Shown: positions 1-9,199, counted from the first letter of the stretch. The stretch is DNA of 64,000 nt from Natrinema halophilum (GCF_013402815.2 NZ_CP058601.1:2480001-2544000); one strand, 5' to 3'. Notes: generated from the sequence alone by a model not told the origin. Made by a program: numbers and translations.

Positions 1-624
1 GACGAGATACTCGAGACTGTCGGCATCCGAGACGACGCAGCTCGGAAAGCTGCCAGCTATTCCACGGGGATGCAACAGCGTCTCGCCTTCGGGATGGCGC
101 TGGTCGACGACCCCGACGTCCTCATCCTCGACGAACCCTCGGCGGGACTTGACCCGAACGGTATCCAACGGATGCGGTCGATAATTCGTGACCGAGCCGA
201 TGACGGAACGACCGTTTTCTTCTCGAGTCACCTCCTCTCGGAGGTAGAAGCGGTCTGTGATCGCGTCGGCGTCATGAACGACGGACAACTCGTCGCGATG
301 GATACGATAGACGGTCTTCGAAAGAAGGCGGGTGGCCGTGCGAGCATCGAACTCAAGTGTGAGATGCAACCGGCAGCAGAAGAAATCGAGGCGTTAGACG
401 CTGTCACAGAGGTGATCGTTGAAGAGACGACGCTGACAGCGTACTGTACGGACCCTTCGGTGAAGGCCGATGTGGTGAGGCGCGTCGATGAGCAGGCCAA
501 CGTCGTCGATATTCTCGTCGACGAGACATCACTCGAGGAACTTTTCAACCGGTATACAGGCGGTGGACGCGATGGAACGAGCACGGAGGGGTCGGACAGC
601 ACGTCCCGAGAGGCCTCCGTATGA
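1..624 (+). CDS. ABC transporter ATP-binding protein (5' end outside window)
   Basis: The frame is open from base 1, so the N-terminus with Walker A lies outside the window. The visible part holds the ABC signature (YSTGMQQRL), Walker B with the D-loop (VLILDEPSAGLDP) and the switch histidine (FFSSHLLSEV). A roughly 100-residue C-terminal extension follows, as in CcmA/NatA-type exporter ATPases. It would hydrolyse ATP on the cytoplasmic face to drive the permease encoded next. Its stop overlaps the permease start as ATGA, so the two are translationally coupled. The substrate cannot be read from the sequence. The assignment to the ABC-2 exporter class is firm. Confidence 0.93.
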   Translation, partial: DEILETVGIRDDAARKAASYSTGMQQRLAFGMALVDDPDVLILDEPSAGLDPNGIQRMRSIIRDRADDGTTVFFSSHLLSEVEAVCDRVGVMNDGQLVAMDTIDGLRKKAGGRASIELKCEMQPAAEEIEALDAVTEVIVEETTLTAYCTDPSVKADVVRRVDEQANVVDILVDETSLEELFNRYTGGGRDGTSTEGSDSTSREASV

Positions 625-1511
625 GTGTGCTCGCCGTCACGAAGAAAGACTTCAAGGGAGCGCGACGGTCCCAGACGCTCTGGGCTGCGACCATCCTCCT
701 CGGATTGATCGCCGTCTTACTCGGACACACGAGCAGCGGTCACAGACTAAGCGGGACGGAAATCGTTCAGAGCCAGTTCCAGACCATGACGCAGATTCTG
801 GCTGTATTGCTGCCTATCGTCGCGCTGGCTGCGACGTACATGGCTATCGCTGGGGAACGCGAGGGTGGCGGGATCAAGTTCCTGCTATCCATGCCGAATA
901 CCCGACGGGACGTCTTCGCCGGAAAGCTCCTGAGTCGGTTCGCCATCGTCACATCGGGTGTGGTATTCATGTATATCGCTGCCGTGAGTGTTTCGCTGAC
1001 AAAACACGGTGCGTTTCCCGTCGGTCTGATTCTCGGAACCCTGCTGATGACGATTATCTACGGGTCGGTGTTCGTTAGCATCGCCATCGCTATATCGGCG
1101 GCAGCAGCAACGCGTAGCCGCGCGATCGCCAATTCGCTTGTATCGTACTTCGTCCTCGTTATCCTCTACGTATTCCCCCTGATTCAGGTCAAAAATCTGG
1201 TTCGGGTGGTTCATACGGGCATACTCGGAATGGAGAGCAATCCCGACCTCTACAACGCCGTCCAGTACACGAGCCCGTACCTCGCGTATCGGAAATCGAT
1301 AAACCTCGTGGTGCCCGACGGATTGGAACAACAACTGTTCCGGGATAGCGCCGCGAACGTCGATCAAAGCGCGACTGTACAGGCAGCTACCGCCGATCTC
1401 GATCTGCCGATATACCTGACCGACGAGTTCTCCATAGTCGTTCTGGCGTTCTGGCTCGTCGTCCCGCTGTTCGTCGGCTACTGGGCGTTTAATCGAGCTG
1501 ATCTGGAGTGA
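621..1511 (+). CDS. ABC-2 type permease subunit
   Basis: This 296-residue polytopic membrane protein has about six hydrophobic segments. The first starts near residue 17, others lie around residues 57-75, 105-125, 137-160 and 175-195, and the last is at 270-290. A large extracytoplasmic loop sits before the final helix. This is the pattern of ABC-2/NosY-like permeases. It overlaps the upstream ATPase by four bases (ATGA) and the downstream gene by four bases (GTGA), forming a compact three-gene operon. It should provide the membrane channel for the ATPase. Nothing in the sequence identifies the substrate. Confidence 0.9.
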   Translation: MSVLAVTKKDFKGARRSQTLWAATILLGLIAVLLGHTSSGHRLSGTEIVQSQFQTMTQILAVLLPIVALAATYMAIAGEREGGGIKFLLSMPNTRRDVFAGKLLSRFAIVTSGVVFMYIAAVSVSLTKHGAFPVGLILGTLLMTIIYGSVFVSIAIAISAAAATRSRAIANSLVSYFVLVILYVFPLIQVKNLVRVVHTGILGMESNPDLYNAVQYTSPYLAYRKSINLVVPDGLEQQLFRDSAANVDQSATVQAATADLDLPIYLTDEFSIVVLAFWLVVPLFVGYWAFNRADLE

Positions 1512-2089
1512 TACCAACGGATCGACGCACCCGGTTCGGGACGGTGCTCGTCGCCATCGCTATCCTCTTCTTTACAGTACCTGCTCTGTTCCCGGTCCAG
1601 GCGGTACTCACGCACGATACGACGGCCATCACCTTCGACGGCCGAGAAAAACTCGAGGAACAGGGCGTCACGATCGTCGAATACGAAAACCTCTCAGATC
1701 GAGGGCAGGAGCTGTACATACAGACCCTCGAGAACGGTGGGATGTACCGCGTCCCGACGGGAGAGGGTGCACCCGCCTTCGACTACATGACCGGTTCGGA
1801 ACGGGCCGAGTTTCGGAAGGGGAATCCGGATACGCGGCCCGGCTACGTCGCTATCGAACGGCCCGAGAACGCCACCATTCCGACGGCAGATGAACCGTTC
1901 GATCGGGAGCCTCCCGCGCGAGACGAAGAGGCTGACAGGCACCGCGAGAAGGTGATGCGGTACGATATGATGGAGATCTCGAAGGGGCCACCACCGCTCG
2001 GCTCGACGCCGCAACTACTCCGTCTCGGGGTCTCGCTGCTCGCAGTCTTCTCGTTCGGTATCGGCGGATATCTGGTGTCCTCGAGGTGA
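1508..2089 (+). CDS. Membrane-anchored protein of unknown function in the ABC operon
   Basis: The product has 193 residues and starts with GTG inside the stop region of the permease (GTGA overlap), which argues for co-translation. There is one N-terminal hydrophobic segment (about residues 10-32) and one at the C-terminus (about 170-190). Between them lies an acidic, proline-containing domain of roughly 135 residues, predicted to be extracytoplasmic. I recognise no catalytic motif. Its position suggests an accessory component of the ABC exporter, but the function is unknown. Confidence 0.8.
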   Translation: MIPTDRRTRFGTVLVAIAILFFTVPALFPVQAVLTHDTTAITFDGREKLEEQGVTIVEYENLSDRGQELYIQTLENGGMYRVPTGEGAPAFDYMTGSERAEFRKGNPDTRPGYVAIERPENATIPTADEPFDREPPARDEEADRHREKVMRYDMMEISKGPPPLGSTPQLLRLGVSLLAVFSFGIGGYLVSSR

Positions 2090-2222
2090 CAGATTGCGCG
2101 TCGAGCATACGGAGGCGAGCATTCGGAGAAGAGGCGGGTTAGTTCGTACTGATGCGGATGGCCGGTTCAGGTCGCTGTAGTCAGTTCTGTTTCCCGACCG
2201 ATTCGACGACACCGTGGCCGGG

Positions 2223-2729
2223 TTACGCTTCGTCGTCGGGGTCGAAGCTATTGTGGTGGGGCTCGTCGACGTCGAACTCGTCAGTGCCGGACTCGTCGAC
2301 GTCGAACTCGTCGGTCTCGAGCGCCGATCCGTCTGCGCTGACGGTCCCGTCCTGAACTTCGATGGTGATTCCGTCGTCGTCTGACGACATGCCGAGGAGT
2401 TCGCCGGTCGCCGACTCGACTTCCTCGTTGACCGACCAGACGAATCGCATGACCGATTCGAGTTCGGTGCCGGCCTCGCGGACGCCGCGGGTGGGGGAGA
2501 GTTCGCCCAAACTCCGAGCCCCTTCAGGGTGGAGGTACTGGATCGGGTGCTCGTTCGGCACCTCCCGGAGGTCGACGTCGAACGACCACAGGTACGGGAG
2601 GAACTGAATCGCGTACCCGTGTGGTTTCGGTGCTCGCCGACCGGCGGCGGTTAGCGCGACGGTCTTTGCCGTCGACTCGCCGTCGGTATCGAAGTACACG
2701 CCCGGCATGCGTGGAATGGATACTCGCAT
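2223..2729 (-). CDS. Hypothetical acidic protein with repeated C-terminal tail
   Basis: The product has 168 residues, with a compact N-terminal part (about 1-110) and a highly acidic tail. The tail contains the block TDEFDVDE twice in tandem, encoded by a near-exact 24-bp DNA repeat near 2262-2314. No transmembrane segment or catalytic motif is visible. The gene stands alone, facing the ABC operon tail to tail, with the SDR gene behind it on the same strand. I do not recognise the family. Composition and codon use match the neighbours, so it looks like a genuine haloarchaeal gene. Confidence 0.75.
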   Translation of the reverse strand: MRVSIPRMPGVYFDTDGESTAKTVALTAAGRRAPKPHGYAIQFLPYLWSFDVDLREVPNEHPIQYLHPEGARSLGELSPTRGVREAGTELESVMRFVWSVNEEVESATGELLGMSSDDDGITIEVQDGTVSADGSALETDEFDVDESGTDEFDVDEPHHNSFDPDDEA

Positions 2730-2841
2730 ACTCGTTGGAGGGGGCCTGGGACGGGTGAGTCCGTACCCGGCAGTGTCACCCTCCTTTTGTACCGCATCGA
2801 CGGCCGTCCGAACGGGATCGACGGCTGCCGCTCCGTGACGA

Positions 2842-3579
2842 TCAGAAGCCGTCGGCCAGTTTGTCCCGGCGGTACAGATCGAGTTCGCTCACGCTCGAGC
2901 CTTCGCGAGTCGCCGCAAAGCGGATGGCTTCGGCGACTTCCTTGGGTTCGCTGACCTCATCCTCGCCGAACCGGTCTGCAAAGGTCGTCCCGTCGGCCTC
3001 GAACTGCGAACGAACTTCGGAGGGGTTGATAACGGTGACGCCGACGCCGTCCGCGCCGATATCGGCTGCGATGCTCTTTGCGAAGCCGCGTACCCACCAC
3101 TTCGATGCTGCGTAGACCGGATTGAACGAGCGCGGGTACTGGCCCGCAAAGCTCGCGACGAAGATCAGGTGGCCACTGCGGTCGCGAACGTGGGGCAACG
3201 CCGCTCTGGTCGCGTAGAAGACGCCGTCGACGTTCGTCCGTTGCATCGTCTCGAACTCGTCGGTCGTCATCGACTCGACGTCGCTGCCACGCAGTAGTCC
3301 CGCATTGTTCACCAACACGTCGATTCCACCGAACCGGTCGACGGTCGCCTCGACGAGCGCGTCGACGTCCTCTTCATCGCGGACGTCCGTCGGAACGACC
3401 AACGTCTCGACGCTCTTACTCGTCTCGATGTCATCCGCGTGGTCTCGCAACCGGTCCTCGCTGCGGGCCGCGAGGACGACGTTCGCACCCGCATCTGCCA
3501 ATTCGTGGCACGTCGCCGCGCCGATACCCGAACTTGCACCCGTCACGATTGCCGTATCTTGCATGAGTGTGTTCGTCAT
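2842..3579 (-). CDS. Short-chain dehydrogenase/reductase
   Basis: This is a classical SDR of about 245 residues. It carries the glycine-rich nucleotide motif TGASSGIG near the N-terminus, the NNAG motif, and the active-site YxxxK (YAASKW), with the catalytic Ser about 13 residues earlier (VASFAG). It should be an NAD(P)-dependent cytosolic oxidoreductase; the substrate is unknown. ATG at 3579 was chosen because it lies a few residues before the first Rossmann strand; ATG at 3564 is an alternative. Longer upstream starts would add unrelated sequence. It appears monocistronic. Confidence 0.9.
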   Translation of the reverse strand: MTNTLMQDTAIVTGASSGIGAATCHELADAGANVVLAARSEDRLRDHADDIETSKSVETLVVPTDVRDEEDVDALVEATVDRFGGIDVLVNNAGLLRGSDVESMTTDEFETMQRTNVDGVFYATRAALPHVRDRSGHLIFVASFAGQYPRSFNPVYAASKWWVRGFAKSIAADIGADGVGVTVINPSEVRSQFEADGTTFADRFGEDEVSEPKEVAEAIRFAATREGSSVSELDLYRRDKLADGF

Positions 3580-3775
3580 CGTAACCCGATAGACGGGCGA
3601 CGTCACAAAAAATGAGGGGCACAAACCGGAGTACTGTCGACCGGCTCGGGCCGTCACCCGATTGCATTCGGGGGGCAGTGTAGGAGTCGTCGCAGGTCGG
3701 TGCACGCCCCGCTCGCGAATTTACGGCCAGCGAACCCTCGCTGTCCGCAGCAGTCCGAACGGTGGGTGCATCGTT

Positions 3776-5317
3776 TCAACGACGACCGTATCCCTCGAGG
3801 TCGTACAGATCACCGTACTTCCCGGAGACGTACTCGACGAAGTGGTCGGCGGTCAGGTCCTCGCCGGTCGCTCGTTCGATCAGGTCTGGCGTGACGTAGC
3901 GTTTGCCGTGTTGGTGGACGTTCTCGCGGAGCCAGGCGTTTAGTTCGTCGAACTCGCCCTCGCGGATGGCGTCGTCGAACGGGCCACGGTCGGCCTCCGC
4001 GGCGGCGTACAGTTGCGCGGCGAGCACGGAGCCAAGCGAGTACGTCGAAAAGTAACCGAAGTCGCCGTGTGACCAGTGGATGTCCTGCAGACACCCTTCC
4101 GCGTCCGTCTCCGGACGGACGCCGAGATACTCCTCGTACTTGTCGTTCCAGACGTCGGGGACCTCCGAAACCTCGAGGTTGCCGTTTACGAGGTCGCGTT
4201 CGATCTCGAAGCGGATCACGATGTGGAGGTGGTAGGTGAGTTCGTCCGCCTCGACCCGGATGAGATTGTCATCGTAGACCTGGTTTGCGGCCTCGTAGGC
4301 CTCGGTCGGCGTAACGTCCTCGAGTTCCGGGAACCGTTCGCGGGCAATCGGCAGGAAGTGCTCCCAGAAGGGTCGCGACCGACCGACGTGGTTCTCCCAG
4401 AGCCGAGACTGAGACTCGTGAACCGAGAGGTCACGAGCCTCGCCGAGAGGGGTGGCGTACCCGTCGTCGGGGAGGCCGAGCGTGTAATTCGCGTGGCCGA
4501 ACTCGTGGATCGTCGAGGTGATCGATCCCAGTAGATCCGACTCGTCGAACCGCGTCGTCACGCGCGCGTCGAACTGGGTTCCCGACGAGAACGGATGCGG
4601 TGCGGTATCAAGGCGGCCGCGTTCCCAGTCGTACCCCAGCGAATCGAGGACGTCCCGCGCGAGGGCTTCCTGATCGTCGTCGTCGAACTGGCCTGCGAAC
4701 GCGTCGGTCGCCAGCTCCGCATCGCTGTCCTGGACTGCATCGATCAGCGGGACGAGTTCCTCGCGCAGACGCTCGAGGACGCGTTCGGCGGTCTCGAGAT
4801 CGATGTACGGCTCGTAGTCCGCAAAGAGGACGGCGTAGGGATCGTCGTCGGGATCGATGTGGTTCGCATACTCTCGCTTGAGATCGACCAGTTTCTCGAG
4901 GGTGGGCGCGAAGTGACCGAAGTCGTCGTTCTCCCGAGCCTGTTTCCACTTTGGATGAGCGTTCGACGCCGTCGCGGAGATTTCCTCGACGAGACTCTGT
5001 GGCACGCTCGTCTCGCGATCGTACGTTCGGCGGACTTCGCGAACGACTGCCTCCTCCTCGTCAGCGAGGTCATCCCCTTCGAGTGCCGCGAGCAGTTCCC
5101 CGGTTTCGTCGGCGGTCAGAAGTTCGTGGCTAATCGAGGACAACGTAGAGAGTTGCTGTGCTCTGGCCGGCGTCCCCTCGTCGGGCATTACGACTTCCTG
5201 ATCCCATCGCAGAATTCCGGCGGCATTACCGACGTTCGAGATGCGCGTCACTCGGTCTTCGAATCGGTCGTACGTGTCGCCATCGCTCGCGTCATCCTGT
5301 GCCTGATCGGTCGCCAT
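3776..5317 (-). CDS. M32 family metallocarboxypeptidase (Taq-type)
   Basis: This 513-residue protein has the normal length for the carboxypeptidase Taq family. The zinc-binding HExxH motif is present as HEFGH, with a downstream conserved block (HESQSRLWENHVGRS) that includes further active-site residues. The protein is mostly alpha-helical, as the family is. It should remove C-terminal amino acids from peptides in the cytosol using a divalent metal. It lacks a signal peptide and appears to be a single-gene unit. The assignment is strong because both family motifs are intact. Confidence 0.95.
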   Translation of the reverse strand: MATDQAQDDASDGDTYDRFEDRVTRISNVGNAAGILRWDQEVVMPDEGTPARAQQLSTLSSISHELLTADETGELLAALEGDDLADEEEAVVREVRRTYDRETSVPQSLVEEISATASNAHPKWKQARENDDFGHFAPTLEKLVDLKREYANHIDPDDDPYAVLFADYEPYIDLETAERVLERLREELVPLIDAVQDSDAELATDAFAGQFDDDDQEALARDVLDSLGYDWERGRLDTAPHPFSSGTQFDARVTTRFDESDLLGSITSTIHEFGHANYTLGLPDDGYATPLGEARDLSVHESQSRLWENHVGRSRPFWEHFLPIARERFPELEDVTPTEAYEAANQVYDDNLIRVEADELTYHLHIVIRFEIERDLVNGNLEVSEVPDVWNDKYEEYLGVRPETDAEGCLQDIHWSHGDFGYFSTYSLGSVLAAQLYAAAEADRGPFDDAIREGEFDELNAWLRENVHQHGKRYVTPDLIERATGEDLTADHFVEYVSGKYGDLYDLEGYGRR

Positions 5318-5575
5318 GGATACTCCCTTCGCCCGGACGGGGTATCAACGTGTGGTTACGGTGTTTCAGCTCTTCAAGCGGCGAGCGAATCGAGAGCGTG
5401 ACACGAGTGCGAACACCGCGAGGACGTATCGAATCTCGAGATGTCAAGTCTCGAGACGGCCTGAATCCGGAGCCGGGATCGAGAGCGACGCGTTCGGAAA
5501 CCAACCGTGCGCGAGGAATGTGTTGGATATGCAAGGGATGCCTTATTCGAGTACCCCGATGCATAACGAATCGCT

Positions 5576-5944
5576 ATGGCCGTTGCTTCGCCGCTTGCGT
5601 CTATCGTCGTTTTCGTCGTGAGCCTGCTAATCGGTGCGCTCGGTATCTACGCCGGCGCACGCATCATCGTCGGGAGGGCGGACTACGACCACGCGATCGT
5701 CACCGCGTTGATCGGGGCGATCGTCTGGGCGATCGTCGGGTTTTTCGTCGGCTGGATTCCGCTCGTCGGGCCGCTGGTCGCCCTGCTCGCCTACATCGCG
5801 GTGATCAACTGGCGATACCCCGGCGAGTGGACGGCAGCGGCGATGATCGCTCTCGTCGCCTGGGTTACCGTTCTGATCGTCCTCTACGTCCTCGCTGCGC
5901 TCGGCGTCACCGGCTTCGCCGCGGTCGGCGTTCCGGGTGTCTGA
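5576..5944 (+). CDS. Small four-helix membrane protein
   Basis: The product has 122 residues and is almost entirely hydrophobic. Predicted helices lie at about 8-28, 42-62, 64-80 and 88-112, with a short RADYDH loop after the first. Charged residues are few and sit in the loops. It is flanked on both sides by genes on the other strand and looks monocistronic. I see no family-defining motif; small haloarchaeal membrane proteins of this kind are common and mostly uncharacterised. Confidence 0.75.
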   Translation: MAVASPLASIVVFVVSLLIGALGIYAGARIIVGRADYDHAIVTALIGAIVWAIVGFFVGWIPLVGPLVALLAYIAVINWRYPGEWTAAAMIALVAWVTVLIVLYVLAALGVTGFAAVGVPGV

Positions 5945-5980
5945 GGGACACCGCTCAGCCCCGCCACCGAACCCACTCCT

Positions 5981-6058
5981 GCCTCACCGCGCAGTCAGCC
6001 ACACCTGCCTCACCGCGCAGTCGGCCACGCCTGCCTCACCGCGCAGTCGGCCACTCCT
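5981..6058. repeat. Three tandem 26-bp units overlapping the end of the M20 gene
   Basis: A 26-bp unit beginning GCCTCACCGCGCAGTC starts at 5981, 6007 and 6033, with only one or two differences between copies. The third copy contains the last codons and the stop of the M20 peptidase on the minus strand (PTAR then TGA). The other two are therefore downstream duplications of the gene's 3' end, each carrying its own stop in the same relative position. Confidence 0.9.
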
Positions 6059-7121
6059 CTGCGATCCGTCGGTATGTTTCGCGACACCGTTCGAGCACGG
6101 TGATCGAGACGCTCTCGTCGTCGGTGTGGGCCTCGCCAGGTTCTGACGGGCCGTAGATCACGCACTCGGTGCCAGCCTGTGAAAGCCAACCAGCGTCGGT
6201 TGCATGGGGTTTCGTCACCAGTTCGGGGCGACCATCCTGGGCGTCGTCAGCGGCCTCGAGAACGCTCTCGGCGAACGCCTCGTCTTCACAGTGCATCGGT
6301 GGCAGGTCCTGATCGACCGTCCACGTGATCCCCTCGAGCGCTTCGACTCGTTCGAGGTCGGCGCGTTCGCCCGGAACCGTCCGCTCGTCGACGGTGACCG
6401 CACAGCGGGCGGGAACGACGTTCATCGCCGATCCGCCTTCGATCTCCGTCACCGTGAGCCGCCCCTCGAGCGTATCACCGGCCACGTCGACCGACGGAAC
6501 CTCGAGGTCTCGGACGCGGTCGACGGCCGCAGTGGCGCGGTAGATCGCGTTCTCGCCGGCGTCGGCCTCGCTTGCATGGGCTGGGGTCCCGCTGGCGACG
6601 ATCGAACTCCCGCGACGGCCCTTGTGGGCGACGGCGACGTCGGTGACGTCCGAGCCGGAGTAGTTGGTCGATCCCTCACCGACGACGGCGTACTCCGGGT
6701 CGAACCCTCGGTCGACCGCGTGTCGAGCGCCGATCCCGCCGACTTCCTCGCCGACGAAACTCGCGAAGACTAGTTCCCCGTCCGGATCCGCGTCCCGAAA
6801 GGCGAGCATAGCGGCTGCGAGCGCTCCCTTCATATCCGCCGTCCCGCGGCCGTAGAGCCGTCCGTCACGTCGCTCGACGATGTACTCGTTTCCGCCGGCT
6901 TCGATCTGTGACTCCGCCGGTTCGACGACGTCGTGGTGGCCGACGAGCGCGAGCGTCTCGGTGTCGGTCCCCTTCCTCGCGATCACGTTTCCGGCGTCGT
7001 CCCGCCGGACGCTGGCGTCGGTTTCGCGTCGCAACCATTCCTCGATGAAGTCGCCGGCGGCGGTCTCGTCTTCGTGGCTGGGAATCGAAACGAGATCGCC
7101 CGTCAGGTCGGCGAGAGACAT
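6036..7121 (-). CDS. M20 family metallopeptidase (DapE/ArgE-like deacylase)
   Basis: This 361-residue M20 hydrolase has the di-zinc ligands in order. They are the His/Asp pair in GHHDVVEP, the bridging Asp in GRGTADMKG, the EE pair in FVGEEVGGIG, and a late His near the C-terminus (GEAHTDDE). It probably hydrolyses an N-acyl amino acid or peptide in the cytosol. Haloarchaeal relatives are annotated as succinyl-diaminopimelate desuccinylase-like, but the substrate cannot be fixed here. ATG at 7121 (MSLADLTGDLV) begins the family's usual N-terminus; in-frame sequence further upstream is not family-like. Its 3' end lies inside a 26-bp tandem repeat. Confidence 0.9.
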   Translation of the reverse strand: MSLADLTGDLVSIPSHEDETAAGDFIEEWLRRETDASVRRDDAGNVIARKGTDTETLALVGHHDVVEPAESQIEAGGNEYIVERRDGRLYGRGTADMKGALAAAMLAFRDADPDGELVFASFVGEEVGGIGARHAVDRGFDPEYAVVGEGSTNYSGSDVTDVAVAHKGRRGSSIVASGTPAHASEADAGENAIYRATAAVDRVRDLEVPSVDVAGDTLEGRLTVTEIEGGSAMNVVPARCAVTVDERTVPGERADLERVEALEGITWTVDQDLPPMHCEDEAFAESVLEAADDAQDGRPELVTKPHATDAGWLSQAGTECVIYGPSEPGEAHTDDESVSITVLERCRETYRRIAEEWPTAR

Positions 7122-7396
7122 AGCTGGCGTCTCGACGGCTGACGTGTTCAGTCCACCGAAAGGTCCCCGCGTCGGCCGGGAGCCAGTCGCGGTTTTCGAG
7201 CGAGCCACGACGCCGGTCGATCCGGTGAGCAACGCGACGAACCGGGACGACCATCGGATCGCCCACGGCTCTACCGATGCCAAAATATGAGGTCACACAC
7301 TGTAGCGGCCGAATATGGGCACGTCGGCACGACGACATTGCTGTCGCAGGCGCGTGCCTTTTTCCCACGGCTGGTGAACGGTCGGCTGGTTACACC

Positions 7397-7891
7397 ATGA
7401 GTATGGATACTATTCATGACCTGTTCGAACACGGCCTCGAAGACATCTACCACGCAGAACACCAGCTACTCGATGCGCTCGAGGAACTCGAGAACAATAC
7501 CGAGCACGACGATATCGCGCAGGCGTTTGCTGATCATCGCGAAGAGACGCAGGATCAGATCGATCGCCTCGAGGAAGTCTTCGACGAGTTCGGCGAGCCA
7601 CCCGAGAAAGAGGAGTGTGAGGGCGTCGAGGGGCTACTCGAGGAGTACGAGGAATTCACCTCGATGGAGCCGACCCAGGACGTGATGGACTATCACAATA
7701 TGGCGGCCGCGGAGAAGACAGAACACTACGAGATCGCCGCATACGGGAACCTCATTCCGCTCGCGGACCACCTCGGGATGGACGACGCGGCCGATCTCCT
7801 CGAGGAAAACCTCCGAGAGGAGCAACACGCCCTCGACGAGCTGAAGGAACTGACCGAGACGTTCGAAATCGATGCGATTCAGGCGGAGTGA
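7397..7891 (+). CDS. DUF892 (YciF/YciE-type) ferritin-like protein
   Basis: The product is 164 residues and almost entirely alpha-helical. It begins DTIHDLFEHGLEDIYHAEHQ, which is typical of the DUF892 family. Glu and His residues recur at helix positions suited to a four-helix-bundle metal site (E/H in the first helix, EKTEHYEIAAYGN in the third, REEQHALDEL in the last). DUF892 proteins are stress-associated and related to ferritins; a role in metal or oxidative stress is family-based inference. ATG at 7397 matches the family N-terminus. A 41-codon acidic ORF follows five bases after its stop. Confidence 0.9.
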   Translation: MSMDTIHDLFEHGLEDIYHAEHQLLDALEELENNTEHDDIAQAFADHREETQDQIDRLEEVFDEFGEPPEKEECEGVEGLLEEYEEFTSMEPTQDVMDYHNMAAAEKTEHYEIAAYGNLIPLADHLGMDDAADLLEENLREEQHALDELKELTETFEIDAIQAE

Positions 7892-7896
7892 TTCGC

Positions 7897-8022
7897 ATGG
7901 CTGACGACCGCGATCAGGACGGCGAGGAGCAGACCCAGTACGGCGGCACCCAGAACGAAGAGCCGACGACCGGCCTCGACGACGATGCGGACGGGAACGA
8001 GGAGAGTGACGCTGGGGAGTAG
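7897..8022 (+). CDS. Small, highly acidic 41-residue protein
   Basis: This short ORF begins five bases after the DUF892 stop. It encodes 41 residues rich in Asp, Glu, Gln and Gly (MADDRDQDGEEQTQYG...DAGE) with no hydrophobic core. The spacing suggests co-transcription with the DUF892 gene. Codon third positions are G/C-rich like the neighbours, which supports coding. It is probably disordered. Function unknown. Confidence 0.55.
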   Translation: MADDRDQDGEEQTQYGGTQNEEPTTGLDDDADGNEESDAGE

Positions 8023-8120
8023 ACACCGCTGCGAGGGGTTCGGTTCGCCGGCTCCGTCCCCCGCGAGGGTGACAGCCGGGACGCGTACGTCTTTTACTGT
8101 TCGGTGTGTTACCCTCTCGT

Positions 8121-8594
8121 GTGACGACGCCCGTTCCGGAGGAAACCGACGAAGTATCCATCAGACCCGCGGAGCGTGCGGATCTCCTCGCGGTCGTTCG
8201 CATCGAGAACGAGGCGTTTTCCCAGCCCTGGCCGTACGACGCCTTCGAGCGGTTCCTCGGCGAACCGGGCTTTCTCGTCGCAGCAACCGACGGCGAAGTA
8301 GCCGGCTACGTCGTCGCCGACACGATCCAGCAGGTCGGTCGATCCCTCGGCCACGTAAAGGACATCGCCGTCCACCCTGACCGGCGCGGGATGGGCGTCG
8401 GGTCGGCACTCCTCACCCGGTCGCTCGGGGTCCTCGCCGCACGGGGTGCCGAGACGGTGAAACTCGAGGTTCGACGGTCGAACGACGAGGCAAAACGGCT
8501 CTACCGAGAGTTCGGTTTCGATCCGCTCCGACGAGTACCCGGATACTACGGCGACGGCGAGGATGCGATCGTGATGATTCGAAAGCTCGGTTGA
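8121..8594 (+). CDS. rimI: GNAT N-acetyltransferase, RimI-like
   Basis: This 157-residue GNAT protein has the acetyl-CoA-binding signature R/QxxGxG/A as RRGMGVGSAL after the strand DIAVHP. The final motif LYREFGFDPLRRVPGYY, with YY near the end, is typical of RimI/ribosomal-protein-alanine acetyltransferases. It should acetylate protein N-termini. GTG at 8121 (MTTPVPEETDE) is preferred over GTG at 8106. A TATA-like TTTTACT near 8092-8098 would place a leaderless transcription start almost exactly there. In archaea this enzyme modifies many protein N-termini rather than one ribosomal protein (family knowledge). Confidence 0.88.
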   Translation: MTTPVPEETDEVSIRPAERADLLAVVRIENEAFSQPWPYDAFERFLGEPGFLVAATDGEVAGYVVADTIQQVGRSLGHVKDIAVHPDRRGMGVGSALLTRSLGVLAARGAETVKLEVRRSNDEAKRLYREFGFDPLRRVPGYYGDGEDAIVMIRKLG

Positions 8595-8670
8595 TCCGCG
8601 ATCCCGATACCGATCCCGATCCCGATTCCGGGTGCGGGAGGTTTTACCGTTCGCGTTCGTAGGAATTTCT

Positions 8671-9174
8671 ATGGGATACGCCTGTCCGGTCTGTGATGCC
8701 GAAGAGGCTGACGCGCGTCACCTCGCAAACCACCTCGCGATTACCGCCTCGCTCGGGCGCGAAAACCACCGCGCGTGGCTCGAGGAGCACGCACCCGACT
8801 GGAGCGATTGCAACCCCGAGGAGCTTGGCGAAATCGTCACCCAGCACGCCGCAGAAATCGACACGCCCGAGTTCGAGGAGGGTGGGCATGCACACGGACA
8901 CGGGGCCGGCCACAGTCACGACCCCGGACGACCCGGGTCTCTGGAGGACGGACTCGCTCGCCAGAGCCGACAGCCCGGCCGTGGTTCGATGACCGGCGAA
9001 ACCGAGTCCGTCTTGCGCGAGGCTGCAGAGATGACTCGCAAGATGCAGTCCTCGAGTGAAAGCGACGCGGACGACGCAATGCCGGACGCCGACGCCGACG
9101 CCAACGAGAGTGACACGGAAGAACGCGACGCGGATACAGATGAGAGCGACGCCAGCAAAAACGAAAACGCGTAA
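8671..9174 (+). CDS. DUF5810 protein with N-terminal CxxC and acidic tail
   Basis: This 167-residue protein begins MGYACPVCDAEEADARHLANH. The CPVC knuckle and following His residues suggest a zinc-binding N-terminus. The middle contains a His-rich run (GHAHGHGAGHSHD), and the last 40 residues are almost all Asp/Glu/Ser/Ala. The start matches the haloarchaeal DUF5810 family, which commonly sits beside DUF5809 as it does here. ATG at 8671 is chosen because the CxxC follows directly. Function unknown; a zinc-dependent nucleic-acid or protein interaction is only a guess. Confidence 0.8.
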   Translation: MGYACPVCDAEEADARHLANHLAITASLGRENHRAWLEEHAPDWSDCNPEELGEIVTQHAAEIDTPEFEEGGHAHGHGAGHSHDPGRPGSLEDGLARQSRQPGRGSMTGETESVLREAAEMTRKMQSSSESDADDAMPDADADANESDTEERDADTDESDASKNENA

Positions 9175-9199
9175 CTGCTGGTCTGGCGATTATCCGAGT

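Noticed and set aside
488-1078. Long Arg-rich frame overlapping the ABC genes
   Set aside because: A typical out-of-frame shadow in GC-rich DNA. Many similar Arg/Pro/Ser-rich frames opposite real genes throughout the window were rejected for the same reason.
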